Shown piece by piece: positions 1 through 14,519 of a DNA stretch of 64,000 nt. The number at the start of each line of letters is the position of its first letter. Position 1 is the first letter of the stretch. Location: the NCBI GenBank assembly GCA_002104945.1, contig MCFH01000009.1:884501-948500 (forward strand). The letters are read 5' to 3'. The notes under the pieces were generated by a model that was not told the origin of the DNA, made no database searches, and worked only from the letters and a program-made list of their open reading frames with translations. The stretch comes from Piromyces finnis (taxonomy: Eukaryota > Neocallimastigomycota > Neocallimastigomycetes > Neocallimastigales > Neocallimastigaceae). The position numbers and the translations under genes were made by a program.

Positions 1-323
1 TAAAAAAAATGATATAGTTGAATATTATTAATCTTAATTTTATAATAGTAAATCATGAGAATTTTTATAAGAAGTAAAATTGAATAAAAATCAAAATTTA
101 TATTTAATGAAATTTCATTGAATCAAAATAATATCATTTTATATTAAAATATACAAATATTAAATTAAATTGAACGTCTTTTTCATAACAAATTAGTAAG
201 CCTTATTATTTTAATTAGTTATATTTATATGGTATAAATTTCAATAAAAAATATATCGAAATCTTATTTTAATAAGTTTTGAAAGAATAACTGATAAGTA
301 AATCAGGAAAAGAATAAGATAAA
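1..323. other. Intergenic, AT-rich
   Basis: Almost pure A/T sequence upstream of the zinc-finger gene. I see no open frame, RNA gene or repeat array. It presumably holds that gene's promoter and 5' leader, but no specific site can be supported. Confidence 0.6.
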
Positions 324-3300
324 ATGCCTTTACAGAAACAAGCTTCAAATACAATGCCTTCACGATTTAAACAAAATAAACCATTAATATCTCGGCAACC
401 ATTAAATAAAAATGAATTTAGAAATGATAACTTAATAATTAATAGCTTAAATAAGTATAATTCAAAATCAGAAAATGAAATGCTGAAAAAAGAATTAAAA
501 TTATGTTCCCAAGTTTGGATGAAGTTGTCAAAATTACCTCTCATAAGATACTTAGAGAAAAAAGTATTTTTTTATTATATTTATTATTTTTAAATTTTAT
601 AAATTAGATTTTGTGTTATTAATTCATTTTATAGCATAATCCAAATGTACATTTAGATACTAAAATATTGAATGAGATTACAATAATATACGAGAAGATT
701 AATAAAGAAGAATATATTGGAAAAGATGAATTTTATTCAATGATTATGGATATTATAAATAAATTCGGATTAATTTGTAAACCAACAGCCCAAGTATATA
801 GTGATTACACTAATTTAAAAGTATTATTCAATTCAGAATGGAATAAATGTTTAAATATATTGAAATTAAATAAAGGTAATTCTTATTTAATAAAATTATA
901 TATAATTATATTATTTCTTTTTTTTAAATTATAATTATTAACAATCAATATATATATTCGTGGATAAAGATATTATTACAAGTCCAGATAATAAAATAGA
1001 TAAATTAATTTGTACATTATGTAATGAAGAGTTTAAAACAAAGAAGGAATTAAAAATACATTTAAAAACTTGTTTAATAAATGAACAAAAAGTATCAATA
1101 AAAGATGAAGATACAGACAATTCTTTAACACCTTCAATTAAAAACAAATCAGTAATATCACATAGTTCATTGTCTTCACCCATTCCTAATATAAAATATA
1201 AATATGAAAAGAAAGATTTACAAAAAAGTGAGAAAAAAGAATTATCAATATCTTATAAATATTATTCAAGATTTTTTAAACCAGATTTTAAAATGGAAGA
1301 TATAAAAATTGGTGAAGTCATAGATTGCCCATTTAATAATTGTCAAAATTCTTCTAATAGTATTGCTAAACTTATTACACATATAATGACAAATCATCAA
1401 GATAAATTGACTGTAATTTCAGACTACTACTGTTCAATTTGTGGGAAGAGGCTTCCGGATATAACGACACAATTGATTCATTGTGTTGAACATCAATATA
1501 ATAAACGTAGAAAAATATTTTCAAAAGATCATACAACATCAATATTTTCTTCAACAACATCATTATTAAATCCATTGGGTACTATTCAAAACCCATTTAT
1601 TCCAATTAATTCAACTTTACCTATACCATCATCTAATACAAAATCATTAAGTACTAAATCATTAAAACTAAAACGTAAGTATCCATTTTCAATACAGGAT
1701 TGTAATAAACTACCTATAAATGATGGAAAGATTAAAGAAAAAGAAAATAATTTATTTCCATTGACACCATCATCTACATCATCCTTATCTCAAACCTTAA
1801 CCTCACCAGTAAAATTTAATGAAAAACAATTGAAAGAAAATAATACCTCACTGAATATTAGTTTTAAAGTAAAGGAAGGAGAAAAAGTAAAGAAATTAAA
1901 AACTAAAGATAAAGAATATAATACTTTATCTGAAAAATCATCAGATAAGTTAAATAAAAATATATCTGAAAAAATCCAACTTCAACTTGGCCAATCTAGT
2001 GATAATACATTACAATTAAAAAATACTACAAGTAAAACAATTGATTATAAAGTATTAGATGGGGAGAAATCTAGTATTAAAAATATTTCATCTCAAATAT
2101 TCTCACCTGTTGATCAAAAGCTTAGTTATAAACATACCAAAGGTAATATCATGCCAAACTAATATAAATAATAACAGTAATAATAATAAAACTAAATTAT
2201 ATTATATATATTTATTGTAATATTTAACAGAAAGTTTATTGTCATCTTCATCACAATCAAATAAAAACAAAAATTCACCTAATGTTTCATATACACGTCT
2301 AAAATCAAGAATTCCATGTGTTGTTGAAAGTTGCAAGAAAACATATAAGAATATTAAAGGCCTTAAAACACATATTAGCAGATATCACCCAGAAGTTAAT
2401 GTAAATATTGAAGAATTGATTGAATCATATAAAATTCATTCGGAACAAGAAGAGATAAAGAAAAGTAATAAAGTTCAAAATAATGTATCCATTGTTTTAT
2501 CCTCACCAAAATCTACAAATATGAATAACTCATCAATCTTATTATCTGAAGATAAAAATAATTCTTTATTAAAAATACCATCTAATGAAATGAATATTGT
2601 TGATAAACCTTTAACAGAAGATCTAATTAATAATTTAACTAAAGAAAAAATATTAAATAAAGAAAGTAAAGTTGATAAGAAGGTTAAACCTACATCAAAA
2701 GTTGATAATAATTCAATGGATATTGATACACAAATAGGTAAATAACTCTTTAATAATAATATTAAAGTATTAATAAAGTTAAAAAAAATAACTCATTAAT
2801 AATATAAATATATTATCTAATATATAAAGATGATTTAAATAATATGAATTCAGAAGCCTCGTTACCATCCAGTAATAGTTTGAATTTACTACAAGAATAT
2901 TTAAAGAATGATAATGATAATAGTAATTACAATTACAATAATCATACTGTTACTACTACTACTACTACTACAAACAACAACAACAACAACAACAATAATA
3001 ATAGTAATAAAAATATAAATAATAATACAGATCATAATAATACTACTATTACTATTACTACTATCAATAATGATAATAGTAATAATTCCAATCATACTAC
3101 TACTACTAAAAATAATAACCATAATATTGCTATTAAAAATAATGATAGCAATAACAGCAATAATAATAACAATGATGACACAACTACCAACAATAACAAC
3201 GAAAATAATAATAAAAATATAAATAATAATATCAATTCCGTTATAGAGAATTCACAAAACTTAGGTTTAAATTCGGTAATTATTTAAATATAAAATAAAG

Positions 3301-4145
3301 CACTTAAATAAAATAATAATATTTATTAATTATATTAATAATATATTTTTATTTTTATATAGAATATATTTTCATTTTTAGGAAATAATATAAATATGTC
3401 ATATTATTTGCAAAATCCGTTATTATTTAATAACACACTATCTGATTTAACAAAAAATGATTCAAATTTAAAAAAAAATACATCTTTGCTTTCTGATTTA
3501 ACAAAGTCAGAATTGATACCAGAGTCATTATCTACACAGTTTTCAAAAAATAATGAAATGCTATCAAATAATTTATTATTCAATTTATTGTGCAATAACA
3601 TGAATAATCAATCCTTATCATTAAATAGTAGTTTAAATAGTAATCATAATCTGCTCAATGTGCCATATAATATATTTTCAATGCATAATCAAAATGAAAG
3701 AGCAGTAAATTCATTAAATAATACCCTACTTCAATATTTAACAAATAACAATAACCTCAACAACAATATTAATTTAAATAATACAGATAGAGTTACTACA
3801 AACTCCGAAAGTCAATCAAATAGTACAAGTCCAAATGATTCTATTTTAACCAAGGAAAATCAAAATAAAGTCATTACTACCGCTACTATTAATGATGAAA
3901 TGGTAATAGATAAGCTTGATCTTCAAAAAAATAATTCTGGAACAAACGTAGATAACAAATTTTTGAATAATTTTTTTTTAAAAAATAATGCAAGTACTTC
4001 AAATTTGGGTTTACTTAATTTAAATCCATCAACTTCTGACACAAAGTCTTCATTAGATATATTATCAAATAATATTATACCAACATCAGATTTAAAAGCT
4101 TTAAAATCGGAAATATTACAAAAAGAAAACGAAAGGAAACAATAA
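324..4145 (+). CDS. C2H2 zinc-finger protein, six exons, possible degenerate bromodomain-like N-terminus
   Basis: Six exons joined by GT...AG introns: about 324-561, 635-874, 970-2142, 2231-2736, 2830-3275 and 3382-4145; phases agree at the junctions I checked (exons 1-2 and 2-3). Exon 3 carries a C-x2-C-x12-H-x3-C finger near 1011-1073, a C-x4-C-x12-H-x4-H finger near 1327-1395 and a third C-x2-C finger near 1431-1490. Exon 4 has another C-x4-C-x12-H-x4-H finger near 2310-2390. These suggest a nuclear nucleic-acid-binding or chromatin protein. Exons 1-2, before the fingers, read like the helical core of a bromodomain: a region starting INKEEYIGKDEFYSM, a later QVYSDY and a closing LFNSEW, but the acetyl-lysine-binding Asn position appears to be Lys or Cys. 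That assignment is inference. Exon 5 is a low-complexity Asn/Thr run and exon 6 is Asn/Ser-rich without a recognised domain. The target and partners are unknown. Confidence 0.75.
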
Positions 4146-4645
4146 TTTAACTAATCAAAATCGAAAGGAATAATGAAATATCATTTTAATCAAATTAATT
4201 GAAATTATTATACATATGAATGACATAATATATAAAGCTTAGCTTATACTTTTCAAAAGAACATATTTACTATTTATTTATTAATTTATTTATTAATCAA
4301 TTTATCTAGATTAATCTTAAAATATTTATTAATGCGTTTTGATAGTATTAATATTATATTTAAATTGTTTGATAAAAAGAATATTTTTATTAACTATTTT
4401 TTTTTTTTTTTTTTTTTTTAATTTTTTGTAAAAAAATTTATTAATTTAATGCAATAATTATCAAATAAACAATTTCTTAATAAATTATAATTATAAAAAT
4501 TTTTAATGTTCTTCAAAGTTTTAATCATGCTTTTATAATAACTTATTTTTATTTATTTATTTATTTTTTATAATATGGATAATACTATAGTAATAATAAT
4601 TCTAGCGTGAGTTAATATGCTCATATATATAAATATATATATATT

Positions 4646-4682
<37 letters not shown>

Positions 4683-5087
4683 ACAGTTAAGAGTATAAAG
4701 ATAATGGGAATATTTTTTTTAATTATTAATTTTATTTATTAATATTTGTTTTAACTAAATTTTTATAATGAGATTATTCTCAAAGTATGTAACTATATAT
4801 TAAAATTATAAAGTATATATATAATAATTTATATATTATTAATGCTGTGTTGCTTTTATAAAAAGGGTAATATGATATTATGATGTATCTTTTTATTAAC
4901 TTTTCATTTTTTTTTTTCTTCTTTTTATTTATATTTAATATTTATATTTAGTATTATAAATTAAATAATAATTTGTTTTATTACTATATTATTCATGTTA
5001 TTAATTTTTCTTATTTATATGTATTTTACAAATTAATAAAGATTATATATACATTATACTTATCGTAAATATTAATACTTTTAATAT
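4146..5087. other. Intergenic between convergent genes
   Basis: AT-rich spacer between two 3' ends (zinc-finger gene on plus, ubiquitin ligase on minus), so it should hold both 3' UTRs. It contains a T-run near 4400-4418 and an A-run of about 34 at 4647-4680. No coding potential seen. Confidence 0.6.
4647..4680. repeat. Poly(A) homopolymer, about 34 nt
   Basis: Uninterrupted A-run in a spacer. No GC-richer body precedes it and I saw no flanking direct repeat, so it looks like a simple homopolymer rather than a retroposon tail. Confidence 0.9.
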
Positions 5088-8000
5088 TTATGATAAGTGG
5101 AAACATCCTCTTCCTTCTTTGTAAGATATTTCAAGTTTTTCTTTCAAAATTTCCTTGGAAGAGTATTGTGGAATCTTTAAGTAATTTGCACATGTCATTA
5201 CACTTGGTAAATATTCATCTGGTTTATGAGATGCTTCAGTTGTTTTACATACAACAGTAAATGGAGGATTCAAATTTTTAAATCCACCTAATGGAAGTTT
5301 TGGACAACCAGTAACAAATTGAATAAACTCTCTTCTTTCAGTATCATCCATTTCTGACATTACTTCTACTAAATAAATAATTTGTGGGCTATCCATAGTG
5401 TAACCGTGATCAGCATGAATACAATTAATTAAATCTAATATAATAATAATAGTTATTATTGAAATGAAAATAATAAAAAAAAAAAAAAAATTACAATTAA
5501 TAAATTATTTAGTATATATATATATATTAAGGAGGAAAAAAAAATAAACTCCTTACTTTCATAACTCCAATCCTCGCTTTCTGAACCACCAAATAATAAT
5601 ACTAATTCTTCATTATCAAATATTGATAAATTAGAAATTGGGAATACAGAATTGAAACCTTTTCTAAATGCTTCGATTTGCTTATTGACACCTTTACCAA
5701 TTGTAAAGTTAATGATTTCTTTAAGGTATTCTTCTACATTCCAATTTGTGACTTCAACTTCACTACCGTTTTCAATCAATTCAATGTCTGGGAAACCTGG
5801 TAGAGTAAAGTCTAAACATAGATCTTGAATAGTAGTATCGTCAATTTTTATATTTTGTACCATGGTATGAAGTTCATCTGGTGAAAGATTTGTATTTGAG
5901 TATATTTCTTTTTTAATATTTGAATATTTCATTATTTGATTTAAGGAATTAACTAATGGTGGATCTACTTGCTATAAATTTAATTTTTATTAATAATAAA
6001 ATAATAATTATAATAAAAAAAAAAAAATAATTTTTAATTTTATATATTATTTATAAGAATAATATAATAATAAGTAATACTAAATAGGGTATATATATAC
6101 CTCTATAATTTTAAGTCCCATTTCTAAATAATTTTTATTAGAACTTAAGCAATATAATTCAGAAAAATTAAGATTATTAACATTATCTTTGATTAATTTT
6201 ACAAAATAGGCATTTAATGGCAAATCAATAGTTCTGAAATCCAACATTGCTTTTGCGACAAATATACCAAGACAGTTAAATAATTTCAACAATTTTCTAT
6301 TTATTAATTATTTTAATAAATAAACATAATTTAATATACAAAATTAGTTAATAAAAAAAAAATGACTTTAAATATTTATATAATCTATATTATAAATAAA
6401 TTATATATATAATATAAATATACATATAATAAATATTTATTGCATATAAAAATCTATAGTTATTTTAACTTTTAAATATTTACCTTCCAGTTTTGGTATC
6501 TAAATTGTCAGGATTAATTGGTGCAGGGAATAAACCATATTTTATATTAACGTAAGTATCTTCTTGATTTGGATTTCCGTTAGTGAAATTGATCCTATTA
6601 TTATCAAGCTCTGGAATACCAGAATTAATTTTAATGTTGAGATCTTCAACAGAAGTTGAATTATTAGATGTAACATTGGTAATACTAGAATCATTATTTG
6701 GGATGAGAGAGGATAAAGAAGAGAATGTACTATCTCCTTTTAAGGAAGAGAGTGATGTATTATTATGAGATTTTTCAAAAGTTTCTTTGTTTTGAGTTGT
6801 GGTAGCATTGTAAATATCTTCATTAGTTTCTTTTTTAGATTTGTTGACTTCTTTCTTTTCTTGTTCAAGAATTGAATTTATACTAGATTCATTACTATCG
6901 TTTGAATCTCTCCATAGCTTATATTTACTTTTGCATATTTCATTACTTACCAAACTATAGAATTCTAGAGTTGGACCTAAACCTGTACCAACTTCATTAT
7001 AGAATTCTATTTCTAATAAAGAGTTTTTAACACCATACAGTGGCATAATTTTTATTATGCTTTCGAGGATATGATTACGATTAACACGAACTTTTTGACG
7101 TTGGAGTCTTCCGAAAAGTGATTGGTCTCTTTGATTATTATTACCATTAGGATTATTAGAATGTTGCCATCTATTCATACTTCTACCATAACCAAAGGAT
7201 GTAGATTGTAGGTAGAGTATACGTGTATCGAAACTTATTAAGAAACTGAAATTATGTGTGATTTCATGACACCAAGATGGAAGAACATTACTAGCAACAA
7301 TTAATGGTTCATCTAATTGTCGGCCCAACTTTGCTGTAATTTTTGTATTAATGAAGTGATCTTTTGGAATAAAAACTAAAAATTGTTTGTTATTATTTGA
7401 TCCATTTTTGTTTTCTGCTGATAAAATATCTGGATGATTAATATAAAAGTCATCATATGGATTATTTATTTTATATAATACATTTAATACAAAAATAACT
7501 TTTCCATTAATTGTATCAATAGATAAACATTTTGGCATTGATGAGGAATATCTTCTATTTATTTTTTTCTTTTTTTTATCGTCAATATCTACAGAATTAT
7601 CATAGTCATTATTATTTATATTCATATCATTATCATCTGATAAAGGTACTTTTTTCATATTACCCCTAAAGAAAATTGTATATGAATGTTTCCAAATATC
7701 AACATTATCATTAGAAATTTTTGATTGGTTTATGTCATTATCTTCCGAATTTTTCTTACCCTTTTGTTTCTTTTTTTGTTGATTTTGTTGTTCATATTTC
7801 CAACAAGCACCAAATACTGTAGTTTCATTAGTAATAATAATTTCTTTATTATTTGGCTCACCAATAGTAAATTCAATATTTAATTTTGTATGTTCCTTTT
7901 CCTTTTTGAATTTATTAGATGAATTAGCTGATTTTTGCACGTTATGAACCAATCTTGTTAAAAATGATCCTGAAAATCTTTTCTTTTTTTTTCCTTTTGT

Positions 8001-11000
8001 GCTCTTTTGAGTTGTATTGTCTGTATTCTATATATAATATAAATATTAATAATTAAATATTAATATATGTTATACTATATTTTTAATATTTATGTTATAT
8101 TAATTATTAATAAATAATTTTTAAATCAACTTACCATTCTATTATCACTCTGTTCTGTTTCACTTTTATCATCCTGATAATCATATTCATCAATTTCATT
8201 AGCTGATGAGTCATCATCACTAGAATTATACTTACTATCTTCATATCTTGCATATTGTGGATAATACTTAGAACGTATAAATTCATCAATTACTTTAAAT
8301 GGGGCAATTGCGTGTACAGTAACACTCATTTGTGATATTTGCTTCATAATTGAAATATCATCCATACACACCAACTTAATATGAATTTGTTTAACAAGTT
8401 GAAGTGCAGAATTCTGTGATGAAGAGTCATTTGAATTCACTGAACTTATATCTGTATTGCTTGCGAGAAAACTTTCATATGGTTGTAATTTTTTCTTTGG
8501 AATTCCACTATAAAGTTGGAAGTTTTCATAACGCGATAATATTTCTTGTAATTTTTTAACAATATTTGGAAAAGCATTAGGAACATAAAGATATTGATTA
8601 GGTGTTTTATAAGGCCATGGTCCATCTAAAAATACATGAATAAAGGCTTTAACTCTTTGAATATATTTTGCATTATTTTTTTCAGCCAATTTCATAATTT
8701 CAATATTTTTTTTTTTAGATTCAATGATATTCTCTTCACTTAAATAAATTACTAATGAATCAATAAGACCACTTTTAATTATTTCATAACCAGTTATATT
8801 ATCTTCTTTAGAGCTGTCAGAAAAGTATTTTGCAACTTGATGTAATTTCAATATATTCGCAACATCATCATTTTTATCATCATCAAAATTAATTAAATCT
8901 TTTGATAGAACCTTAATTTTTTCATAAGAAGATTCAATATTACTGTGATCATTATGTAATTTTTCGGATATTTTTGTTGATATAGTCAATATCCATATCA
9001 TTACTTCTGTAATTAAATAGGATTTTTTGTTTAAACTTTTAATTGAAGGAATTACATTAGTATTTCTTACTGGAATGCCATTGAAATTAACTAAAGATTC
9101 CATAAATGATTTCACACCATTAAATATGGCATTTTCGGATTCATTTGAATTTTCTTCTTTAGGCTCTTCATGCATTTGTTTTTCTAATTTTTTTAAAAAA
9201 TATAGAAAAAAAAATATGAATTTTTAAAAATATTAAATATTAATATTAAAGATTCTATCTAAAAATATATATTTATATGCTTATATTTATTTTGGTATTC
9301 TTACTATTTGAATTTTTACTATTAGAACTATTATTATCATTATAAGTTTCTTTAGATTTTATATCTTCTTTCTTTTTGTAATTATCATTTCCATTATTGT
9401 AATCCATATTTATTTCATTATCATTATTATTTTCTTCTATATCAATATCCATATTGTTTGAATTATTATCTTCTTTTGTTGAGCTTGTACTTTCTATAGT
9501 ATTTGTATCAATTTCCTCATCACTATTACTAGGTAATAATTCAAATGAATTAACATTTGCATCTTTAGTGGAACCCATTTCCATAAATTGATCTTGGGAA
9601 ACGTTAGTATCAACATTATCATTATTTGCAGAATTTTTGTTGGATGATGATGATCTTAAATTTTTATATTTTGTTGAGAATGAATGCTTTTTCTTGATAA
9701 ACTTTGATTTTATATCAGATAATCCTTTTTTTGAAAGTGAACTTTGTATTTCATAAACTGAAGACTTTTGTTCTAACTTTTTATTCAATTTAGTAATATT
9801 ATCACTAGATTCCAATATTTTATCAATAATAGCTAAAAGACCATCGCGAATAAACATTTTTTCGAAATATTCACTATTGCGTTCAATAACAATAGTTGAA
9901 AGTTGCAAACCAATACATAATAAAAATATTGAATCAAAATCTAAATTTTCATTTACATTATTAACTGATCCATTGAGTAGGGCATCGTTGTTATTTAAAG
10001 CACATAATTCACTTATAAATTTACCAAATTCATCTTTATTTACAATAACATTTTGTAAATTATATGTATTGTTTTCAATGTCCAATTTATTTACCCACCA
10101 AATTATTTTTGATACACTTTCAACTGTTAACTTTCTTAAAGGTATATTTGATGAACATAAAAATATTTCAATAAGAACTGGGAATATACTTTTACTACAA
10201 TCTTTTAAAATATCAGGCTCATCTTTGAAGAATGAAAGTTTATCTTCAAATAAACTATTCTTGTTGTTTTCCTGTTTAGTGCTATTTTCTTCTTTTGTTG
10301 TTATTCTCCATATTCCCTCTTATATTTTAATATAAAGTAATATTAAATTATAATAAATTTTTTTTATAAATATTATTAATGTATTATATTTAATTATATA
10401 ATTATAAAAATTTCATTTATAATATTTTAAATACCATCTGGAAGATCAGGTAATAATTCATTTATAAGCTCCAAAATAATTTTTGTTTCTTCAATTGAAT
10501 TATTAAGGATGATTGGTGATATTTTGGTATTCAATTCAAGAGTATTATTTATATCAATATCTGTAATATAAATGAATATAATAAATAAATATAAAATTGT
10601 ATTAATTATCTTATTGTTATTATTATTATTATAACAATTAACAATTAGTAGTTTTATTATTTTATAAATATTTTACAGTTAATATGGAAATAATTATTTA
10701 TTATTGCAATTAGCTTATTTGATTTTATTATATCAAATGTTTTCTTTGATGATCCTTTAAATATTCCTATTAATATTTTAATTAATTCCACAAATATAAA
10801 TGAATCATGAATTTGGATTTTTGAGGCTTTATCTGGAAGGAAGTATTGAATTACAGAATCAATAAAGTCATTGGAAAATAATTCCTATATATATTTTTAA
10901 TGTAATATGTATAAAAAAAGTTAATGCTTTTATAACAGCAACAAAAAAAAAGAGTATTTGCTATAATTTATACCTCCACTTTATTATTTAACTTTGATGT

Positions 11001-12458
11001 CCATAAAGACATATTTGCTAAAGAAAATGCAACACCTTCAACAATTTTTTTATCAGAATAAGATATTAAATTCTCTAAAACTGGCACTACTTCTTTTAAC
11101 ATTGAGTAATAATCATCAACTTTTATGATATATAAAATAACAAATAATTAATTTATTTTAATTATATATATATATAATTTGATTATATAAATAAAACAAA
11201 TATCAAATATTTAATTATATTTACGATGTTTGTTACTAGCTAATAAAGCTTTGCTAGCATTGCCAATAATTGATATCGATACTCTCTGGACATGTAAAGG
11301 ATAAAAGTCGAAATATTGAATTATGTTAAATAATTTACAAGTCCTTAAAATTGAATTTGGTTGATCCATTGAAATTTTATTTAAAATCTATAAATTATAT
11401 TAATATTAAAATGAATTTATTATTTTTATTATGATATATATTTGTAATTCATAATATCACTTATAAAAAAGAAATTTACACTTAAAATATGCTCTGCAAG
11501 ATCAATATATTCTATTTCAACTAATTTATTTATTAATATTTTTACACCTTTATTTTTTATAATTAAATATTGGCAGGGTGGAAAAGCTTCAATAAAATTG
11601 TTAATACATCTATAAACTAAAAGCATAATATCAACAATGCCTATTATTATCAAATTAATTATAATAATTATAGATTAATCTTATTATTTTCTTTTAAAAT
11701 AAATATATTTATTTATAGAAAATTTAATTACATTCACTTCCCATTCCAAAGTCATCTGAGTATTGTATTACTTAAAATAATTAAAATATTGATTATAAAT
11801 TAATATTTCTAAATTTATAAATATTTCTATATGTTACAAGTACTAAATGTCTACCTCCAAATATTGGTGAATCAAGAATATTTATTAATGCAGAAATATA
11901 TTCTTCTGGTGTTCCTCCTAATAATCTAAGACTTCTGTGGCCGACAAACATTTCCTCTATTTTTTTTTTAAAAAAAATTAATATTAATGCATAATCTTGT
12001 CAAAAAATTATTCTTAAAACTTCTATAAAGTTATAAAATATACCAGTTGCAACACATAAAATTCCAGATAAATCTTGTAATGTTGACATAAGAAGATATA
12101 AATTATCAAACTTTGTTAAATTATTTAGAAGTTCATTACGACGTTGAATAATATTTTCTTTCGTTTTCCTTGAGAATTCTGAAAGGTCAATTCCATAGTC
12201 TTCATAATCTTCATTTCTCTCTTCATCATATTGATACATATCTTCTATAATACCATCATTTTCTTCATCTTCATCTTCTTCATCTTCTTCTTCATAATTA
12301 TCGTTGATATTATTGAAGTCGTTATTATTTCTTTCCTTATTATTTTCATTTTCAACATTTCTATTATCATTATATATATTATCATTTGAATTATCTTTTT
12401 CAGCTGGATCCAAATTCATTTCATTCTCAATATTACTTTTGTTTTTTGAAGATTCCAT
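5088..12458 (-). CDS. UFD4: HECT-type E3 ubiquitin ligase, UFD4/TRIP12 family
   Basis: Transfers ubiquitin from an E2 through a catalytic Cys to substrates; family members serve the ubiquitin-fusion and N-degron degradation routes. Starts at 12458 with an acidic Asn/Glu/Asp-rich head. Many exons of armadillo-type helices follow (about 12130-10440), then a long low-complexity middle (9273-10085, 8126-9175) and a large exon 7952-6480 that opens the HECT domain with RLQRQKVRVNRNHILES and EVGTGLGPTLEFYS, both hallmarks of this family. HECT continues in 6292-6080 and 5932-5545 and ends in the last exon, where the catalytic Cys of SVMTCANYLKIP lies at 5190-5192. The protein closes with GRGCFHLS, the usual UFD4/TRIP12 tail. 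Exon 1 ends near 12043 and resumes near 11953, giving a continuous CVATEEMFVG reading. I see no WWE domain. Family assignment is firm; exact inner exon borders are not. Confidence 0.93.
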
Positions 12459-12629
12459 TGCTTATTTTTACTGAAATATACTTAATGAAATGTTAAAAAA
12501 TTAATTGTGAGAAATTAATATAAAAATTATCAAGAAGAAACTGTCACACTTTTTCGAATTAAATTTTATATGAAATAAAACAATAAATCTAGATAATTTA
12601 GAAATATTTAAAATTATATAAATAGAATA

Positions 12630-12668
<39 letters not shown>

Positions 12669-14519
12669 GCAATTGAATGAATTAGTATTATAAATATAAT
12701 TACTTATTAATTTAAATATTGTATATTATATTTTACAAATTATATTATTATGTATTTATCATTAAATACAACTTTTATAAATTAAGAATTTTTATTTAAT
12801 TTTACTTAAATAATTAAATATAATTATTGTAATATATCATGGTTATTAATTAATTATTATAATATTTAATTAAAAAATTACTTCAATGACAATAAGTAAT
12901 TATAATAAATTATTAATGGATGAAAAATCTATTACTAATTTTACATTATTAAATTTTCAAATAGAACTAAACTGAATAAACTAAAAGTTATTATTAATAT
13001 TTACTAAAATGTTATTATAAAAGGAACATTAAAATAGTTTTAATTCATATTGGTATTTTCAACATTTAAGTAAATTGCTTTTTTCATTATGAAATTATAA
13101 TTTTAATGTGTTGTAATTATTTATTCATTTAAAATTAAAACAAAAAAGTGATATTCACATTTTTAATTTGAATTTCTAATGTTTATATTAAAGTTGCGGA
13201 AAAGAATGAAGCTCTTCATAGAATTCATATAATTGTTTAATAAGAATCCCAATATATAAATTTAGCTTTTCTAATAATGTTTAAATTTTGGCCATATATA
13301 ATAATTATTATTAAGAAAAATATTAATTTTTTTAAATTTAACTATTTATTTATATAATACCATTAATTACTATAACAATAAATAATTATTCTTTCTTCAA
13401 TATAGAACTTGAAGAAGCTTTTAATAGTAAATCATTTATAATGTCTTTTTTTTTTATTATTATTATTTTATATAATGTTTAAATAATAAAAATAGTATAT
13501 AATTAAATAATTTAATATTTGTAATTAAATTTTAGTTTTAATTGAAAAAAAAAAAATTTATAATAATAATAAATTAAATATTTAAAAAACTAAAAAACAA
13601 TTTAATATATATTTAAATAGAATGTCAAAATTTTGATAATGAAGAATAAGACTTTTATTTTTTTATACTAATTCAAAATATTAAAACAAGAATTATAAAT
13701 ATTAATAATAAGACACAGTGTTAAAACTTTATCTTTTTTTTTTTTTTATTTTTTTTTAGTTTTTGTAATAATTGTGAAAATAATAGATAATTTTTCATCT
13801 TTGAATATAATTTTACATATAAAAAACATAATATACAATAACTCCTCTAGATTTGATAATTTTTAAGGTTAATATTATTTAAACCTTTTAGTTATATATA
13901 TATATATATAATACACATTCATAGACAATTAATTTATTTTTATATATTTACATAAAAAGAATGTGTATTTTATAAATATATTTAATCAATTCCCATTAAA
14001 TAAGGCAAAGACTATTATTCTCATTGAAATTAAAATATTAAAATGTTTCACAAATAAAATTAATCAATAAAAATAATTAAAAATTAGTATCAATGTAAAA
14101 AAGTGTGGTTATATATATTAACAAAAAAAAAAAAAACAATTTTTAAATATAATTCATTTTAATGAGGTTATATAAAGAAAATAAAAAATAAATATGATAA
14201 TATTATTTATTATTTAGTTGAAATAAAATATCGTAATGTTTTTCAAGTCATCATATATTTTAAACATGTATCTAACAAAAAAAAATTTTTTTATTATTAT
14301 TATAATAATATAAATAAATTATATATATAAATTTTTTATTTTTTTTTTAATTAAAAATATTGAAATTATGAATATGAAAATTTAAAAATTTAATTTAAAA
14401 AATAAACAATTATAAACTTTAAAAAAAAAAAGTATACATTAAATAAAAGAATAACATCCCAAAAGTAGTAAATTAAATTTATTATTAAAAATAGTAGAAA
14501 AAAGATAGTATTATTAGAA
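12459..14519. other. Divergent intergenic region
   Basis: About 2 kb between two divergent 5' ends (ubiquitin ligase on minus, CFAP43 on plus), so both promoters should lie here. It is AT-rich throughout, with a trinucleotide array at 12629-12667. I found no open frame, tRNA-like GC island or definable promoter motif. Confidence 0.6.
12629..12667. repeat. (ATA)n microsatellite
   Basis: About 13 pure trinucleotide units in the upstream region of the ubiquitin ligase gene. Confidence 0.9.

Noticed and set aside
4647-4680. A-run as a second retroposon tail
   Set aside because: The sequence before it is plain A/T with no GC-richer body and I saw no flanking direct repeat.
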